The notes: a model not told the origin generated them from the letters alone. A stretch of 64,000 bases of DNA from Cryoendolithus antarcticus (GCA_002077065.1 NAJO01000001.1:1054001-1118000); one strand, 5' to 3'. Positions 42,869 through 54,069 are shown, counted from the first letter of the stretch. Numbers and translations: made by a program.

Positions 42869-44336
42869 AGACAGAGATTTGTTGTGAGAGTGGGATTTTG
42901 CGATGGCGTTTAGGGAGTGCGGTCTGGGCAACGAGAAGCATGTGCATGTTGTATGGTCAGCTCGACGCAGTTTCCTGTACAGAAGACGACATAAAACGCT
43001 TCTTCTCACTGTTGACTGGTTCCTTGAGTCGATGAGAACTTTATCTCTACCATCAAATCCGCTACAAAGTTGCTCATCGGCCCTCTTGCTCTCCCATCGC
43101 TTACAGTGCCTACAAAGTCACGTGCCCTTCCTCGCGGCTCCTTCCCTCAGTACGAAGCACGAGTGACGTCGCCAATTCCATGACATCAGTCTCGATTGCA
43201 GCAAGGGCCCCAGCCGGCTGCCGGCGCGCCGGCAGACGAGGCTAAGGTAAAATCTGTGGATCTCAAACGTCACTTGTTGACGCTGTCGCCGTTTTCTCTG
43301 CAGATCCGGACGAGATAGACGTGAGATTAAGGATAGGGTATTACGAGCGGTGTGATGATTGGTGTGGGCTTGGACGTCACTTGCACTTCGTAGACGCGAA
43401 AGCGCGTGCGTGTCTACGCTGGTAAAGCGTTGGAGGAAAGCGAACGGAGACTGCGTGGACTGTGAAGAGACACTTTGGGTCTGGCGCACTGCAGAACTCT
43501 CTGGCGGATGTGGTGGCCGATGGTCTGGGTTTGCGTGGACTGCATGACTTGACTGTCAAGCCCTCGGAGACGCGGCTCGCGCTGTGCTTTTATGCCAACG
43601 ATATCCATAACAAAACGGATCCATGGCTCGTGAAGAAGCCGTTTAGTAACGGCGCCATGGCTGTTCGGTCCATGATGTCGTCCTTATTCACGTGATAAGC
43701 ATTGCTTGTGTTGAGGGCTACTTTAGTCTGTTAGTTTCCAACATTCGCTCGTTCTCGCTGTAGTGTGCTATCAAATTTTGTCGCGCCGCTCAGCGCATTT
43801 CTAAAGCAGTCGAACGGATCTAGCCAACAGATCGAAATAAGCCCATCACGATTACCTCGTCATCGACAAGCTCACTGCTCATTCCGGCGCAAGCAGTTGC
43901 ATCGCCACTGGAGTTGAAGTGCGGCCGCCGAAGCGAGCAGCCAGGCCTGCCCCGCCAAGTCGGTACTCGATCAGATATCGCCCGATAAACACAACAGCAA
44001 AGCGCGCAGATGTGGAAGATCGAGGTACGTCGAATTAGGTACTCATATACAGAATACCAGCACAGGCATACTCGCGTATTATATCCATCAGCATGTAGGC
44101 TCTTGTGATCATGGCGTGAGGCTGATGAGCAATCCAAGCCTGCGGGAAGTCACGTCATCGTACCTCTACGCCAAGGTTCAATCATCTGTCCTTGACGGGG
44201 ACGTTCTGCTCCCCTTCACCACATCATACACGAGAACAATTTCCTTTCCACTCACCCCCATCCTCACCACCCTCCCATACACACACGATCATCCGCCGCA
44301 TGATCAGTCGAGCACACGAAAGACACCCATCTAATA
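42869..44336. promoter_or_regulatory. Intergenic region and pyrimidine-rich leader of the kinase gene
   Basis: About 1.5 kb. The last 130 bases before the kinase ATG are C/T/A-rich (CACCCCCATCCTCACCACCCTCCC), typical of fungal 5' leaders, and contain an upstream ATG. A frame at 43462-43695 is not supported by any motif. Confidence 0.5.
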
Positions 44337-44392
44337 ATGTCGACTATACAGAACCTGAAGAACTTCATCCGTCATGGCAAACAGGCCCGTGA
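44300..44392 (+). promoter_or_regulatory. Upstream ORF overlapping the kinase start codon
   Basis: An ATG 37 bases before the kinase ATG opens a 30-codon frame in a different phase that ends at 44392, past the main start. If the transcript begins upstream of 44300, scanning ribosomes would meet it first, so it could lower kinase translation. The true transcript start is unknown. Confidence 0.4.
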
Positions 44393-46578
44393 CGGACGAT
44401 CGCCACAAGCAGAGCCCACGACTCATGTATCAAATGTACACGCACAACCCGATCGGGCACCCGCAAACCACATCGCAGCAAGCGACCCCAATGTCTTTGC
44501 ACATCAGCCACTGCAAGCAAACGCGGCACAAGGCGGCTACTCAGCTGCGGCAGGGGACAATCGCAATGTCGCGGCCAAGGCCGGCCTCGCTGCAGGTGCC
44601 GCAGTCGATGCCAAGCAGAAGCGCGATCAGAAGGGCGACAACTACGACAACTCGGTACTCGAGCGAATCGTAGCAGAAGAACGCGAGAGCAAGGGCAAAC
44701 TGCCCAGATACCCCGGCCTCGAACGCTACTCGCTTGTCGAGAAGATGGGTGACGGCGCCTTCAGCAATGTCTACCGAGCACGAGACAGAGAAGGGCAGTT
44801 CGAAGAGGTCGCCATTAAGGTGGTGCGGAAATTCGAGATGAACTCCACACAGGTACGCATGGCCCATGGTCACAAGCTTCTTAGTCGTCATTGCTTGTTG
44901 CCATTCACCGCACCACCCTTTTTGAGTGAGACAATAGCCAACCCAGTGGCGCTACAATAGGCAGGTCCCGGGGTGCTGAACCCTGACTTCGAGAAGAAAC
45001 ACGCGCAGAAGACTGTGGAGGTGCGCAGCGCCCTTTTCCTACTGTCATTGCTATCCTGCTGCTTCGAGATTTCACTATCACTACTGCCGAAGTGGAACTG
45101 ACATCATGCCTTTTCTGCACACAGCGAGCGAACATTCTCAAGGAAGTGCAGATAATGCGAAACCTCGACCACCCCAACATCGTTAAGCTTGTTGAGTTCA
45201 GCGAGTCGAGACAGTACTACTACATCATCCTCGAGCTTTGCCCTGGTGGCGAGCTCTTCCATCAGATCGTGCGCTTGACATATTTCAGCGAGGACTTGTC
45301 ACGGCACGTGATCACGCAGGTCGCCAAATCGCTGGAATATCTGCACGAGGTTGCTGGTGTTGTGCATCGGTGAGTCGCCACGGGACAGCGCAAACGAGCC
45401 GCCACTGACATTGCAACAGTGATATCAAGCCGGAGAACTTACTGTTCTACCCAACGCCATTCGTACCGACACGAAACCCGAAGCCGAAAGGTCCCGAGGA
45501 TGAAGACAAGGCCGACGAAGGCGAGTTTATCAAGGGTCAGGGTGCTGGTGGCATCGGGGTGGTCAAGATCGCCGATTTTGGCCTTTCGAAAGTCATCTGG
45601 GACTCGCAAACGATGACGCCCTGCGGTACCGTTGGCTACACGGCACCCGAGATCGTCAAGGATGAGCGTTACTCGAAGTCAGTCGACATGTGGGCACTTG
45701 GCTGTGTGCTGTACACCCTACTCTGTGGCTTCCCCCCATTCTACGATGAGAGCATACAGGTACTCACCGAGAAGGTCGCGCGCGGTCAGTACACGTTCTT
45801 GTCGCCTTGGTGGGACGACATCTCGAAGTCGGCACAGGATCTTGTCTCGCATCTGTTGACGGTCGACCCGGAGAAGCGCTATGACATTATTCAGTTCCTC
45901 AATCACCCTTGGATCCGCGAGGCTGATGAGCCTACATACGCCGCGCACGACGCCCCTCCACTTGCGACACCAATGTACACTCGCACAGGTCCCATGTCCG
46001 GAGGCGGCTCAGGTGATCTAAAGCAAAGTCCGATGAAACCCGACTTTGCCTACCTCGATGAGACGCCAGGTGCGGGTCGCGGACGCAATGATTTCCGCTC
46101 ACCAGGCGCAGTCAACTTGCGCGAAGTGTTTGACGTCGGCTACTCGGTGCACCGCCAAGAAGAGGAGGGCAAGCGCCGCAAGAACTTCAAGCAGGGCTTC
46201 CGCGGTGGCATGTCACTGAACGCTCTGGATGAAGATTACGATGATCAGGACGACGAGTACACCGCCCCGTACGATCCCAGCCAGGCGAACCCACCGAGCA
46301 AGGTTCCCAAGGCTGGTGCACCAGATGTGGGTGGCATGGAGCGGCAGATGAAGAACACGAGTCTATCTGCTGCGGCGCAGGCTCGGCAGGCTAACGCACC
46401 GCGTGCTGCGCCCGCGCAGAAGGGATATGGTCAGCATAGTCCCGAGGTCGCTGCGGCTGCCAAGCGGCAGGTAAAGAACAGGGGTGCTTTCGAGCTGAAC
46501 ATGGATGGCGCAACGCTGTTGGGCAGGCGTGGTAAGAAGGCGCCTGATCCGAGTGGTTTGAGGATGCAGGTGGCATAG
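44337..46578 (+). CDS. srk1: RCK2/Srk1-type MAPK-activated protein kinase (CaMK group)
   Basis: Ser/Thr kinase of 659 aa from four exons: 44337-44852, 44961-45020, 45125-45369 and 45420-46578 (introns of 108, 104 and 50 nt). The N-terminal 130 residues are low-complexity. Kinase core: glycine loop GDGAFSNVY (139-146), Lys161 in AIKVV, catalytic HRDIKPEN (273-280), DFG at 326-328 and activation loop CGTVGYTAPEI. The 45-residue insert between HRDIKPEN and DFG, ending EGEFIKGQGAGGIG, is a signature of the Rck1/Rck2/Srk1 group, which acts below the Hog1/Sty1 stress MAPK. The C-terminal tail (about 180 residues) is polar and includes the basic KRRKNFKQGFRGG and a conserved end near RGAFELNMDGATLLGRR. 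Probable role: osmotic/oxidative stress signalling. Confidence 0.93.
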
Positions 46579-47053
46579 AGACTGGCGAATTTCACTGTGT
46601 GGCAGATCCTGGGAGCTGGAGTGCGAGCGCCCAGTGAAGGCAATAATTCGGTTTGATGGGAACGATACGTGCGCGATGAGGCTTTCTTACGTCCTTTTTG
46701 GCATTGGGCTTGATTCATTCTGAGGCGTTCATGGATCCGCCGCCGCAAGATCGGGCGAGCGTTCGCAGGGAAAGTACAGGCACTGAGCGAGTGATTGAGC
46801 GCGGGTAGCTTGCTGTATGCACTGAATTGTCTTCACTCAGCACTGTCCATTGTATCCCGCAGAATACGTGAGGAAACGTGAACTTTGACTGTGCCACCAC
46901 CTCCCTGTCCTGCCTGCTCTTTCCCCGCGCCTGGTCCCTGTCAACTCTGGGGAAAGCTTGTTTGGCTGCTTGCTCCATCACGCCGCGTTTGTTGTGCACC
47001 ACTACCTTGAGCTTCCACTTCATACACCCTGACTATTTCACATCAAAGACAAT
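46579..47053. promoter_or_regulatory. Intergenic region, promoter of the MTC1-like gene
   Basis: 475 bp. A pyrimidine-rich tract (CCACCTCCCTGTCCTGCC and following, about 46898-46935) precedes the start codon at 47054, as in many fungal promoters. No TATA box evident. Confidence 0.5.
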
Positions 47054-48592
47054 ATGGCGCGCAAAGCAGACGACATCCTCGCCGACCTCGACAACCTCGG
47101 CGTTGACGAGCAGCCCCCACCCCGCTCTACCACCCCCTCGGTCCCCTCTTCCAAACCCGCCCCAGTCTCCAGCGACGATGACCTGTTCGGTGACTTGCAA
47201 GCGCAGCTCGCTGCTCGTCCATCACAACAGACTTCCCGTCCCGGCACGCCGCGTGTGGCGAGCTCCACTACAAGCGCCACGACGAGGCCGGGGTATACAC
47301 CCGCCTCCTCAGGACCTCCGAGTGGTAGAACGAGCAGTGAGGATCGCGCGAGGCGGAGTGTGGCTTCGATAGGCGGTGAGAGGAGGAGTGGAGAGGGGAG
47401 GGAGTTTCATCGTGCTGTCACGCCAGGGCAGGACGAGGAGCCGTTGCAGCAGGAGAAAGCTGCTGCACCTGTCGCGCAGACTAGTGGAGGTGGTGGGTGG
47501 TGGGGATCTCTGACTTCTGCGGCTTCTGCGGCTGTGAAGCAGGCTGAGACGCTGGCGAAGGAGATCAGCGGTAATGAGGAAGCGCAACGCTGGGCTGATC
47601 AGGTACGCTCAATCGGTGGGAAGAACTTATCGAATCTACAGTATCTGGGTTCTGATATCACGAGTCGCGCTTTGCCGACGTTCACGAGTCTGATTCAACA
47701 TATCGCGCCGCCGATCTCAGCGCATGAGAGACTGCAGATACACGCTACGCACGATGTGGTCGGGTATCCGAGTCTCGACCCTTTGATCTATGGCGTCTTC
47801 TCGCGAACGATGGCGCAGGTCGAGGGAGGCGAGCTGATGGTCATACAGCGTGGTAGTGAGCAGAGGAGTCGCGGTCGCACGGGATCTGAAGCGCAGGGGT
47901 ACAGAGGTGGAGTGCTGGGCACGAATAGCAGTGGGTGGAGCGATGGGCCCTGGTGGCGGGATGAAGGTTTGCAACGAAGTCTAGGTGCTGTTGAAGGTCT
48001 GGTCGAGGGGACTCGGCTCGCGAGAGTGAGCGCTGAGGCGTACGCGAAAGAGTTCTTCGAGCGGAGTGGTGGTGTTGAGGCGGCTGCTAAGCGGGCTAGT
48101 GAGGTACTGTCCGAGAGCAATCCTGTGAGGAGCTCGGACATCTTCCTCGCTATCCAAGCTACTGGATACGAGGAAGACAAAGCTCTCTTCGCTGACTCCG
48201 CGCGAGGCGAGGACGAGAAATCCGCCGTCGCGGAGCCACCCGCTGACGCCGAACCGCTCATCGCCTTCGCCATCTACCTCCACGATCCCTTGCACAGCCT
48301 GTCCTTCTCCTCACTCTCGCAGCCCTTTCCACGACGCTGGGCAGACTGGCTAGACGCTAGTGCGAGCGATGAGAATGGACTGCCAGACTCTATTCAGGAA
48401 ATCATCGCGGCTGGTGGCGTTGACCCAAGGGAGTGGGTGGCAGAGTGGTTGGAGGAGGTACTTAGTCTGGGTGTGGGACTTGTGGCACAGAGGTATGTGG
48501 CGAAGCGGATGGGTGTTGGTGAGGGTGGCCTGGGGAGGGGCAAGAGGAGGGAGGAAAGTGATATGATTGGAGAAGCTGCGAGGGCGATATGA
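47054..48592 (+). CDS. MTC1: Mtc1-like protein (maintenance of telomere capping 1; DUF5427)
   Basis: Single exon, 512 aa. It begins MARKADDILADLDNLGVDE, followed by about 140 disordered Ser/Pro/Thr-rich residues, then the conserved DUF5427 domain with GGGGWWGSLTSAASAAVKQAETLAKEI, NEEAQRWADQVRSIGGKNLSNLQYLGSDI, ALPTFTSLIQHIAPPISAHERLQIHATHDVVGYPSLDPLIYGVFSRTMAQVEGGELMVIQRG and LIAFAIYLHDPLHSLSFSSLSQPFPRRWADWLDA. Yeast Mtc1 was named from a genetic interaction with cdc13 and associates with early Golgi/COPI vesicles; a trafficking role is more likely than a direct telomere role. Predicted soluble. Confidence 0.92.
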   Translation: MARKADDILADLDNLGVDEQPPPRSTTPSVPSSKPAPVSSDDDLFGDLQAQLAARPSQQTSRPGTPRVASSTTSATTRPGYTPASSGPPSGRTSSEDRARRSVASIGGERRSGEGREFHRAVTPGQDEEPLQQEKAAAPVAQTSGGGGWWGSLTSAASAAVKQAETLAKEISGNEEAQRWADQVRSIGGKNLSNLQYLGSDITSRALPTFTSLIQHIAPPISAHERLQIHATHDVVGYPSLDPLIYGVFSRTMAQVEGGELMVIQRGSEQRSRGRTGSEAQGYRGGVLGTNSSGWSDGPWWRDEGLQRSLGAVEGLVEGTRLARVSAEAYAKEFFERSGGVEAAAKRASEVLSESNPVRSSDIFLAIQATGYEEDKALFADSARGEDEKSAVAEPPADAEPLIAFAIYLHDPLHSLSFSSLSQPFPRRWADWLDASASDENGLPDSIQEIIAAGGVDPREWVAEWLEEVLSLGVGLVAQRYVAKRMGVGEGGLGRGKRREESDMIGEAARAI

Positions 48593-48882
48593 GGTAGCAT
48601 TGATGACTTTCATTCACTATGGTATGCACTTGGGAGCGTTGTTGGGTCGGATTGGATCCGGCACTGTAGGAATTGGGGGCATCTGGTAAGGTTCTCTATC
48701 TGAAAACTCCAATTGATCCTGGATATCTCCATCGCTGTGAACAAGACTTCCATGCCAACGCTGAAAACGCCACCAAAATGCGAACGCTAGCCTGGGACCT
48801 GCTCGTGAGCGCTATGCAATCCCTGCCGTGTCTATGCTACCATAAAGGTTGACGAGCAATTTTTGTTGATGATGTATCATCA

Positions 48883-50322
48883 TCATCTCCAAACATGTCG
48901 AGGATGTCTCTTTACCCTCTTCTCGTCCATCTCGCTGATCACGCCGCCGTCACTAACGACGGCCATGGCCGCGGAGATTGTACCAGTCGAAGAAGCTGCT
49001 GACGACATGGCGGTCTTGGAGTCAGTGTAGACAGTAATCGTGATGAAGGATACAACGTCTGCCTGTGTCGTCGGACTGGCCGGCGCTGGGCTACTTGGCG
49101 TAGATGGCGAAGTAGTGGCTACAGAGCCTCCGAGTGAAGAAGCGGGATGCGCGTTCCCATGGCCTGGTCGTGGGCCGTTGCCGCCTTGCTGGCTTCCATT
49201 GCTGCTCGGTCGGCCGCCATCATGGGGTGCGCCGGCGTTGTATGTCGGCATAGGCCCAGGTGACGCTGACGAAGGCAAGTTCGAAGGCATCGTGGTCATC
49301 CCCGTCAAACTTGCAGGCCATGAGCTGGTCGTCACGTCAGAGGGACCGTACGTGCAGCTCTGGTTGGTTATGACAGTGGGAGTAGCAGTCAGCGCAGTGC
49401 GGGATTTGTAGTCTCGCACTGCCTGCGTCTGCGGGTCTTGTTGACCGAGAGTGTGTACCATCGGCATAGCAGCAATCTTCGACAAGTCGTCGCCACCGTC
49501 GATGACTTGGAAGTCCGAGCACGTGGTGTAGTACTCGTCCTTGCCGCAGAACGCGCCTTCAGTGCGCATACCAGTGTCCCAGGACCAGACCCAGTATGTA
49601 GTCAATGTTGAGCCGACACGGGCATCGTCAGGGATGTAAAGGTCGGTCTCACACCACTGCTCGATTTGTGACGCGGGCTGACCCGAAACGCGGTTGGGGA
49701 AGCTGATCTGGCGGGTTATCGAGATCGGTGCTTGATTCAGCTGATGGCATCGGCCATCATCGTAGGCTTGGGCGGCCATCAGCCAGCCCTTCTTGTTACC
49801 TCCTGTACTGTCGGAGGTCCAGGCGAGGACATCTGTGAGTTTCTCCTCAGGGCTCGGATCGTATGTGCCGAACACCCAAACTGTGCCGGACTGATCCGGC
49901 TTGCCCGCAGGTATCCATGGCTGCGTGACGTGCCCGTTCTCAAGGTACTTCATTGCCACGTAGCTGCCTGGAGCGACGTTCAGCTGAGGGTATGCCTCAG
50001 TATAGTTGGCCGTCCGTTGTGCCGGATGGCAGGCGAACATCGACTCATTGATTCGGACGCGACCAATATCGGTATCGGGACTAGGTAGCTGCCATTTTGT
50101 GGAGTAGCCGTTGAACCCCGGGTCGTTTCTTGCCATGTAGCCACGCGAGTAGCCAAGGTCGCCGATGTAAGAGCCGTTAGGCCCGATGGCTTGCATCTCT
50201 TCAAGCCATGTGTGTGCAAGAGTGGATGGTAGTAGTGACGCGATAAGAGCAAAGGTCGCTAGTCGTTGCGAAGATTTCGATGAGGTGGTGCTCCGCCGCG
50301 AGAATCTGAATGAGGGATGCAT
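48883..50322 (-). CDS. Secreted DUF7492-like protein with N-terminal His (LPMO-like)
   Basis: Single exon, 479 aa. A signal peptide (about residues 15-35) ends LPSTLA, and the mature protein would start HTWLEEMQAIGPNGSYIGDLGYSRGYM. A mature N-terminal His is required for the copper histidine brace of lytic polysaccharide monooxygenases, and the domain (about 36-330) has further LPMO-compatible elements: NGHVTQPW, YPQLNVAPGSYVAMKYLENGH, ARVGSTLTTYWVWSWDT and several cysteines. After about residue 335 a Ser/Thr/Pro/Gly-rich stalk follows and a short basic C-terminus (KRVKRHPRHVWR) replaces a GPI signal. I think the family is the fungal DUF7492 group, from memory only. Copper binding and oxidative activity are inference. 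Confidence 0.78.
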   Translation of the reverse strand: MHPSFRFSRRSTTSSKSSQRLATFALIASLLPSTLAHTWLEEMQAIGPNGSYIGDLGYSRGYMARNDPGFNGYSTKWQLPSPDTDIGRVRINESMFACHPAQRTANYTEAYPQLNVAPGSYVAMKYLENGHVTQPWIPAGKPDQSGTVWVFGTYDPSPEEKLTDVLAWTSDSTGGNKKGWLMAAQAYDDGRCHQLNQAPISITRQISFPNRVSGQPASQIEQWCETDLYIPDDARVGSTLTTYWVWSWDTGMRTEGAFCGKDEYYTTCSDFQVIDGGDDLSKIAAMPMVHTLGQQDPQTQAVRDYKSRTALTATPTVITNQSCTYGPSDVTTSSWPASLTGMTTMPSNLPSSASPGPMPTYNAGAPHDGGRPSSNGSQQGGNGPRPGHGNAHPASSLGGSVATTSPSTPSSPAPASPTTQADVVSFITITVYTDSKTAMSSAASSTGTISAAMAVVSDGGVISEMDEKRVKRHPRHVWR

Positions 50323-51710
50323 CTTATCGATGATTAAGAGGATGGAGGTGTTGTGGTGATGGAGCAAGTATACTGGCCGGCCAGAAAGTGATAAGGTCCA
50401 CCAGATGCCCAGTTACTATGCCCGCTGAGGGGGTGTGCTCGGTATCGCGTAGTCGCCGAGTGATTAGTAAAGGTGTATGCCGAAGAATCCAGACAATGAA
50501 AGAAAGAGATTCTAAGTGTAGTGATGCCGTGAGGGGTGCGACCAGCGCGGTGAATAATGAATGTAGTATCGCAGAAGTGAACAATAGGATCATGTCTTTA
50601 TTGTCGCGGTGAGGTGAAAGATGGACGCGCGACCGGCCGTTCGACGCACAAAGAAAGTGGCTGAGGAGGAGACCTTCGACGATGGCGAGGAAGGAGCGAC
50701 CGCTGGTTGTTAGGTACTTACACAGATGTAGAGATTGGACGCGTGGTCCTGGAGATGGAGAGGCCCGCCAGTGAATTCATATGCGCTGAAACGAGCTCGG
50801 GTAGGTAATCTCACAGTCACACCGATGCAATTGCCAATGAAGGTCATCGTCTGCGGTCTGGACATTCTGGTCGCGTGCTCCATACCAAACACAGCATGTT
50901 GGCGTGTGTCAGTTGACGCGCTCGTAGGGCTGCCGCACGCTGTTGCTGCCGTGATGCACGCGGGCCTGCGGCGTCTGCTGTTGGGTTGGGCCAGGGCTAG
51001 GACCACTGCCGGCATGTCTCATCGGATCTTATCGACCAATGGAAGTGCCGGCCATGCGCGCAGATGAGAACGCTAGCAATAGTAGATCTATGCTGTGTTC
51101 TAGATGGGATGAAGTCGTGAATGTCTCATCTTCGGACGAGTATGATGCAGGGATTGCGTTGATTGGCTGCGGTCGCAGCCGTAGCTGCCCGTCAACCTTG
51201 TTGCCGCCGCATCGGTTCATACATGTAAGCTACATATATCGACGCGTGATATGTATCATTAACCAGCAAGACATCGAGGAAGAAGACGAGCTGATAAGCC
51301 ATCTGCAGATGTCGACTGTCCATTGCGCTGTTCGACAGTGCCGGGCGGTCTGATTCCCGCTCTAATCGAGAAAGGTCACGCGCGTCGTTGACTGGCAAGC
51401 GAGGTAAATATCATGCTCAACTCCAACCTCAGATTCCGTTGTCATCGACCTGCACAATTTCAGCTAGGGGGTCTGCGTCTGGTGCGGGCGCCGAGATCGA
51501 TGACAAGAACTAAAAGCTGGGTAGGATGGTGAAGAAGCTCCGCCGCGCCGAGGAGCATAGTCATACTAATCAAGGGATATTGCGATCAAGCGCGCTCCAC
51601 TGCGTTATGCACTTCAATCCCTCTGTTCGTACGCGTACCCCTATCACTTGCTACAACATTCACACTGCATGACAAGTAGCTGAAGACGGTGGCGAAGGCG
51701 TCAATCTAAG
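50323..51710. other. Intergenic region
   Basis: Upstream of the secreted protein gene. Many short frames on both strands, none convincing; no repeats or RNA genes recognised. Confidence 0.5.
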
Positions 51711-52551
51711 ATGGAGATCTCACTCAGGAGGCAGCGACGGATTCGGCTTCTGATGCCGCCCTGGCAGAACCGATCAAACGGTAACGGCAGCAAGGTATTG
51801 CGTACGATCGTGTGCAACACGATCAGCAATCCTTGCTCACAAACGATCTGCCTCACCTGCGATCGTCGAACGGCATGGCGGCCCACACGGATGCTTTTCA
51901 GCAGGCTCAACAGCTTGCAAGCCACTATTATGATCCGAGACGCCTGACTCCCGATATACAGAATGCTTCAGCTCCTGGCATACACAGCATGTCGGTAATC
52001 CACACTTCGGTGTCGACTTCGGTCCAGCCCGTCACGTATCCCTGCCATGGTCATGAAGATGTCATCGTCGCTTAGCTCCCCGAGACGACCCTTTGCGCAT
52101 GGTTGTGAACTACGCGCTCATGCAATCGAACATCAACAACGACCTCGGGCACGAGCATCAGCGCATCCTCGTCGACGACTTTGCCGAGGGGCAACGAGCT
52201 CTCGCCGAAGGACATGCGTACCATCAACGAGCACGCGCCCCAAAGCGAGCATAAAACCAACAATTCCTCGACTTCTCCAAGCAAGTCGCTGCCGCAAAAC
52301 GCGCACTCACCTCTTGCACCCGCGGCGATCCCAAGATCGACAAAATGTACAAGCTCAAGCACGCCTGTCTTGGAGAATTCGAGCCTCGCGCCAAAGACAT
52401 CACAGCCAAGTCCGTCAGATCCACGAATTTGAAGACAAAGGCCACCGGCATCTACGCGCTGATTGGAATCGGCCTCGAAACTATTGACGAGCATGACTCG
52501 AGCGTTGCCTCCATAGTATGGAGACAGTTTCCAGTGCGACAACGTGCTTGA
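51711..52551 (+). pseudogene. Degraded protein-coding gene with in-frame TAA stops
   Basis: Two protein-like blocks. Block 1 (about 51710-51995) reads DGDLTQEAATDSASDAALAE, then a TAA at 51782-51784, then QQGIAYDRVQHDQQSLLTND and SHYYDPRRLTPDIQNASAPG. Block 2 (52099-52551, different phase) reads MVVNYALMQSNINNDLGHEH, then a TAA at 52252-52254, then NQQFLDFSKQVAAAKRAL and FEPRAKDITAKSVRSTNLKT. Both stops sit where CAA (Gln) would fit, so single C-to-T changes would explain them. No splice pair with sensible spacing removes either stop or joins the blocks. I recognise no family. An unusual intron pattern is the alternative. Confidence 0.4.
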
Positions 52552-52924
52552 TGAAGTGATGCTTAAGATTCTGGGTACTGTTGATCGTGGGCCGTATGTG
52601 GAGCTCGCTCTGAATGTTTACGACGGCTGCGATCTGCTGCAGTGGGTTGAGTATTTCACCACCGAAGCGGGGCGGTACTGTTGCTGCGGTAAGATGCCCA
52701 TCGTGCGCGAGAAGCTTGGATCGGGCTTCGAGGAGGAGGAAGCTTGGAGCTGTTCGGAGGAAGTGGAGTATGATGCAGTGATCACCTGGAACCGGCCGAC
52801 GCCTTTGTTTGACTGATCGGGCCTGGCATGTGCACTCGTGGAGCCGGCTCTTGCGTGCACGCCCTTCAATGTTGTACATACTGTATATTGTCACCATTGC
52901 CAGCGGTTCTACGTTCTCTACTTA
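52552..52924. other. Intergenic region
   Basis: Between the degraded gene and the 3' end of the charged helical protein gene. Frames here are short and motif-free. Confidence 0.5.
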
Positions 52925-54069
52925 TCACTCGGCCTCCCACACCACGTCCCTGCCCTCCAGCATCGACATCGCTTCCGTGAACCCTTGCAAAAAACGCATC
53001 CCTGCTAGCGCATACCTCACATGTATGAGCCGCCCATACACATAATCATCACCCTCTGCCATGATCAACGGGCCAACTGCACACCTAGCTTCTCTGCTCA
53101 ATCGGGCCGTGATGTCGAGAAGCTTCTGCTGAACGCCACTATCACGAAATAAGCACTTTCGCATCTCCTTGAGCAGCGGCGAGTCGCGCTGCCGGATTGC
53201 TTCGTTGCTCATGTCTAGTATCGCATGTAGCGCGTTGGTTTTGGATCTGAGGTGCGGAGATCGGCGTACATGGTATTCGATAAACCAGAACACTTCTCCG
53301 AGTGCCCTTACCGCGATGGGTGGGGGCTGATAGTCGTGAGGGTAAGGACAGCCATCATCCCAATTCCCTCAGAAGTTGTTGGCTCTGCTGTAGCACTTGG
53401 TGATGACGTGCATACCTTCTCTGATATCTCCCTCGAACATTATCGGGCCAGTATCGCTGGCATCCGAGCCATCGTCGCTGGATGCAGGGCTTCGTGAGAC
53501 TGCCTCGTTCTCCCCGGCAGGAGCCATGGCAACTTCGTCTTCGATCTTGACCTGAGCCCGCTTTCGCTCGATCATCAGGCGAGCCAGCTCCAGGAGAGCT
53601 CGGCGATGGGCAAAGTCTTCCTCGCGTTCGAGACGGATGCGTTCCTGCTTTCGCTCGATGCCAAGGCGAGCACGCTCTCGCTCTCGTTCGGCGGCATTGT
53701 GGATACGCTTTTCTCGTTCGGCGGCACTACGGGGCTGCGCGATCTCCTCGCACATGCGGTTGCACTCCCGCTCAGCATCGATGCGGTCCTGCTCATCGCG
53801 GAGACGGACACGCTCTCGCTCGGCCAGCTCACGAGTTCGCCCATCGGCTGCTCGACGCTCCCGCGCTTGCTGTATTCCGGTATGAGCGAGCCATACGGCG
53901 TGCCCGATAACATGAGACTACTTGATAAGTTGTCATGACTTCTGCATGGGGGCCCGAAAGACGCGCATGCGTGCAAGAGATGGAGTCCGAGACGCGGTGG
54001 ACCGTGCACCTTCACGTCGCCTCGTGACCTGGTCAGTGGAACGGGACTTGGCTTTGAGCAATTCAGCAT
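52925..54069 (-). CDS. Arg/Glu-rich helical hypothetical protein
   Basis: Proposed exons: 54010-54069 (MLNCSKPSPVPLTRSRGDVK), 53416-53917 and 52925-53295, giving about 310 aa. The first intron (92 nt, GTGCAC...AGTAG) joins in phase. Exon 2 is a long charged helix (QQARERRAADGRTRELAERE; KRIHNAAERERERARLGIER; HRRALLELARLMIERKRAQV) followed by an acidic Ser patch. A frame-ending TGA at 53369 is removed by an intron with a strong donor (GAAGGTATGC) but a poor acceptor (CGGAG); if unspliced, the protein ends there. The last exon (EVFWFIEYHVRRSPHLRSKT; KCLFRDSGVQQKLLDITARL) looks globular. No family recognised. The second splice is the weak point. Confidence 0.5.

Noticed and set aside
43462..43695. 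77-codon plus-strand frame upstream of the kinase
   Set aside because: No family motif, no clear start and no splice partners.
53575..53938. Long frames on both strands opposite the charged helical protein
   Set aside because: They mirror the Arg/Glu-rich codons of exon 2 (GAG/CGC read in other phases) and have no motif; the minus-strand frame in phase with 53755 is the one with a plausible protein.
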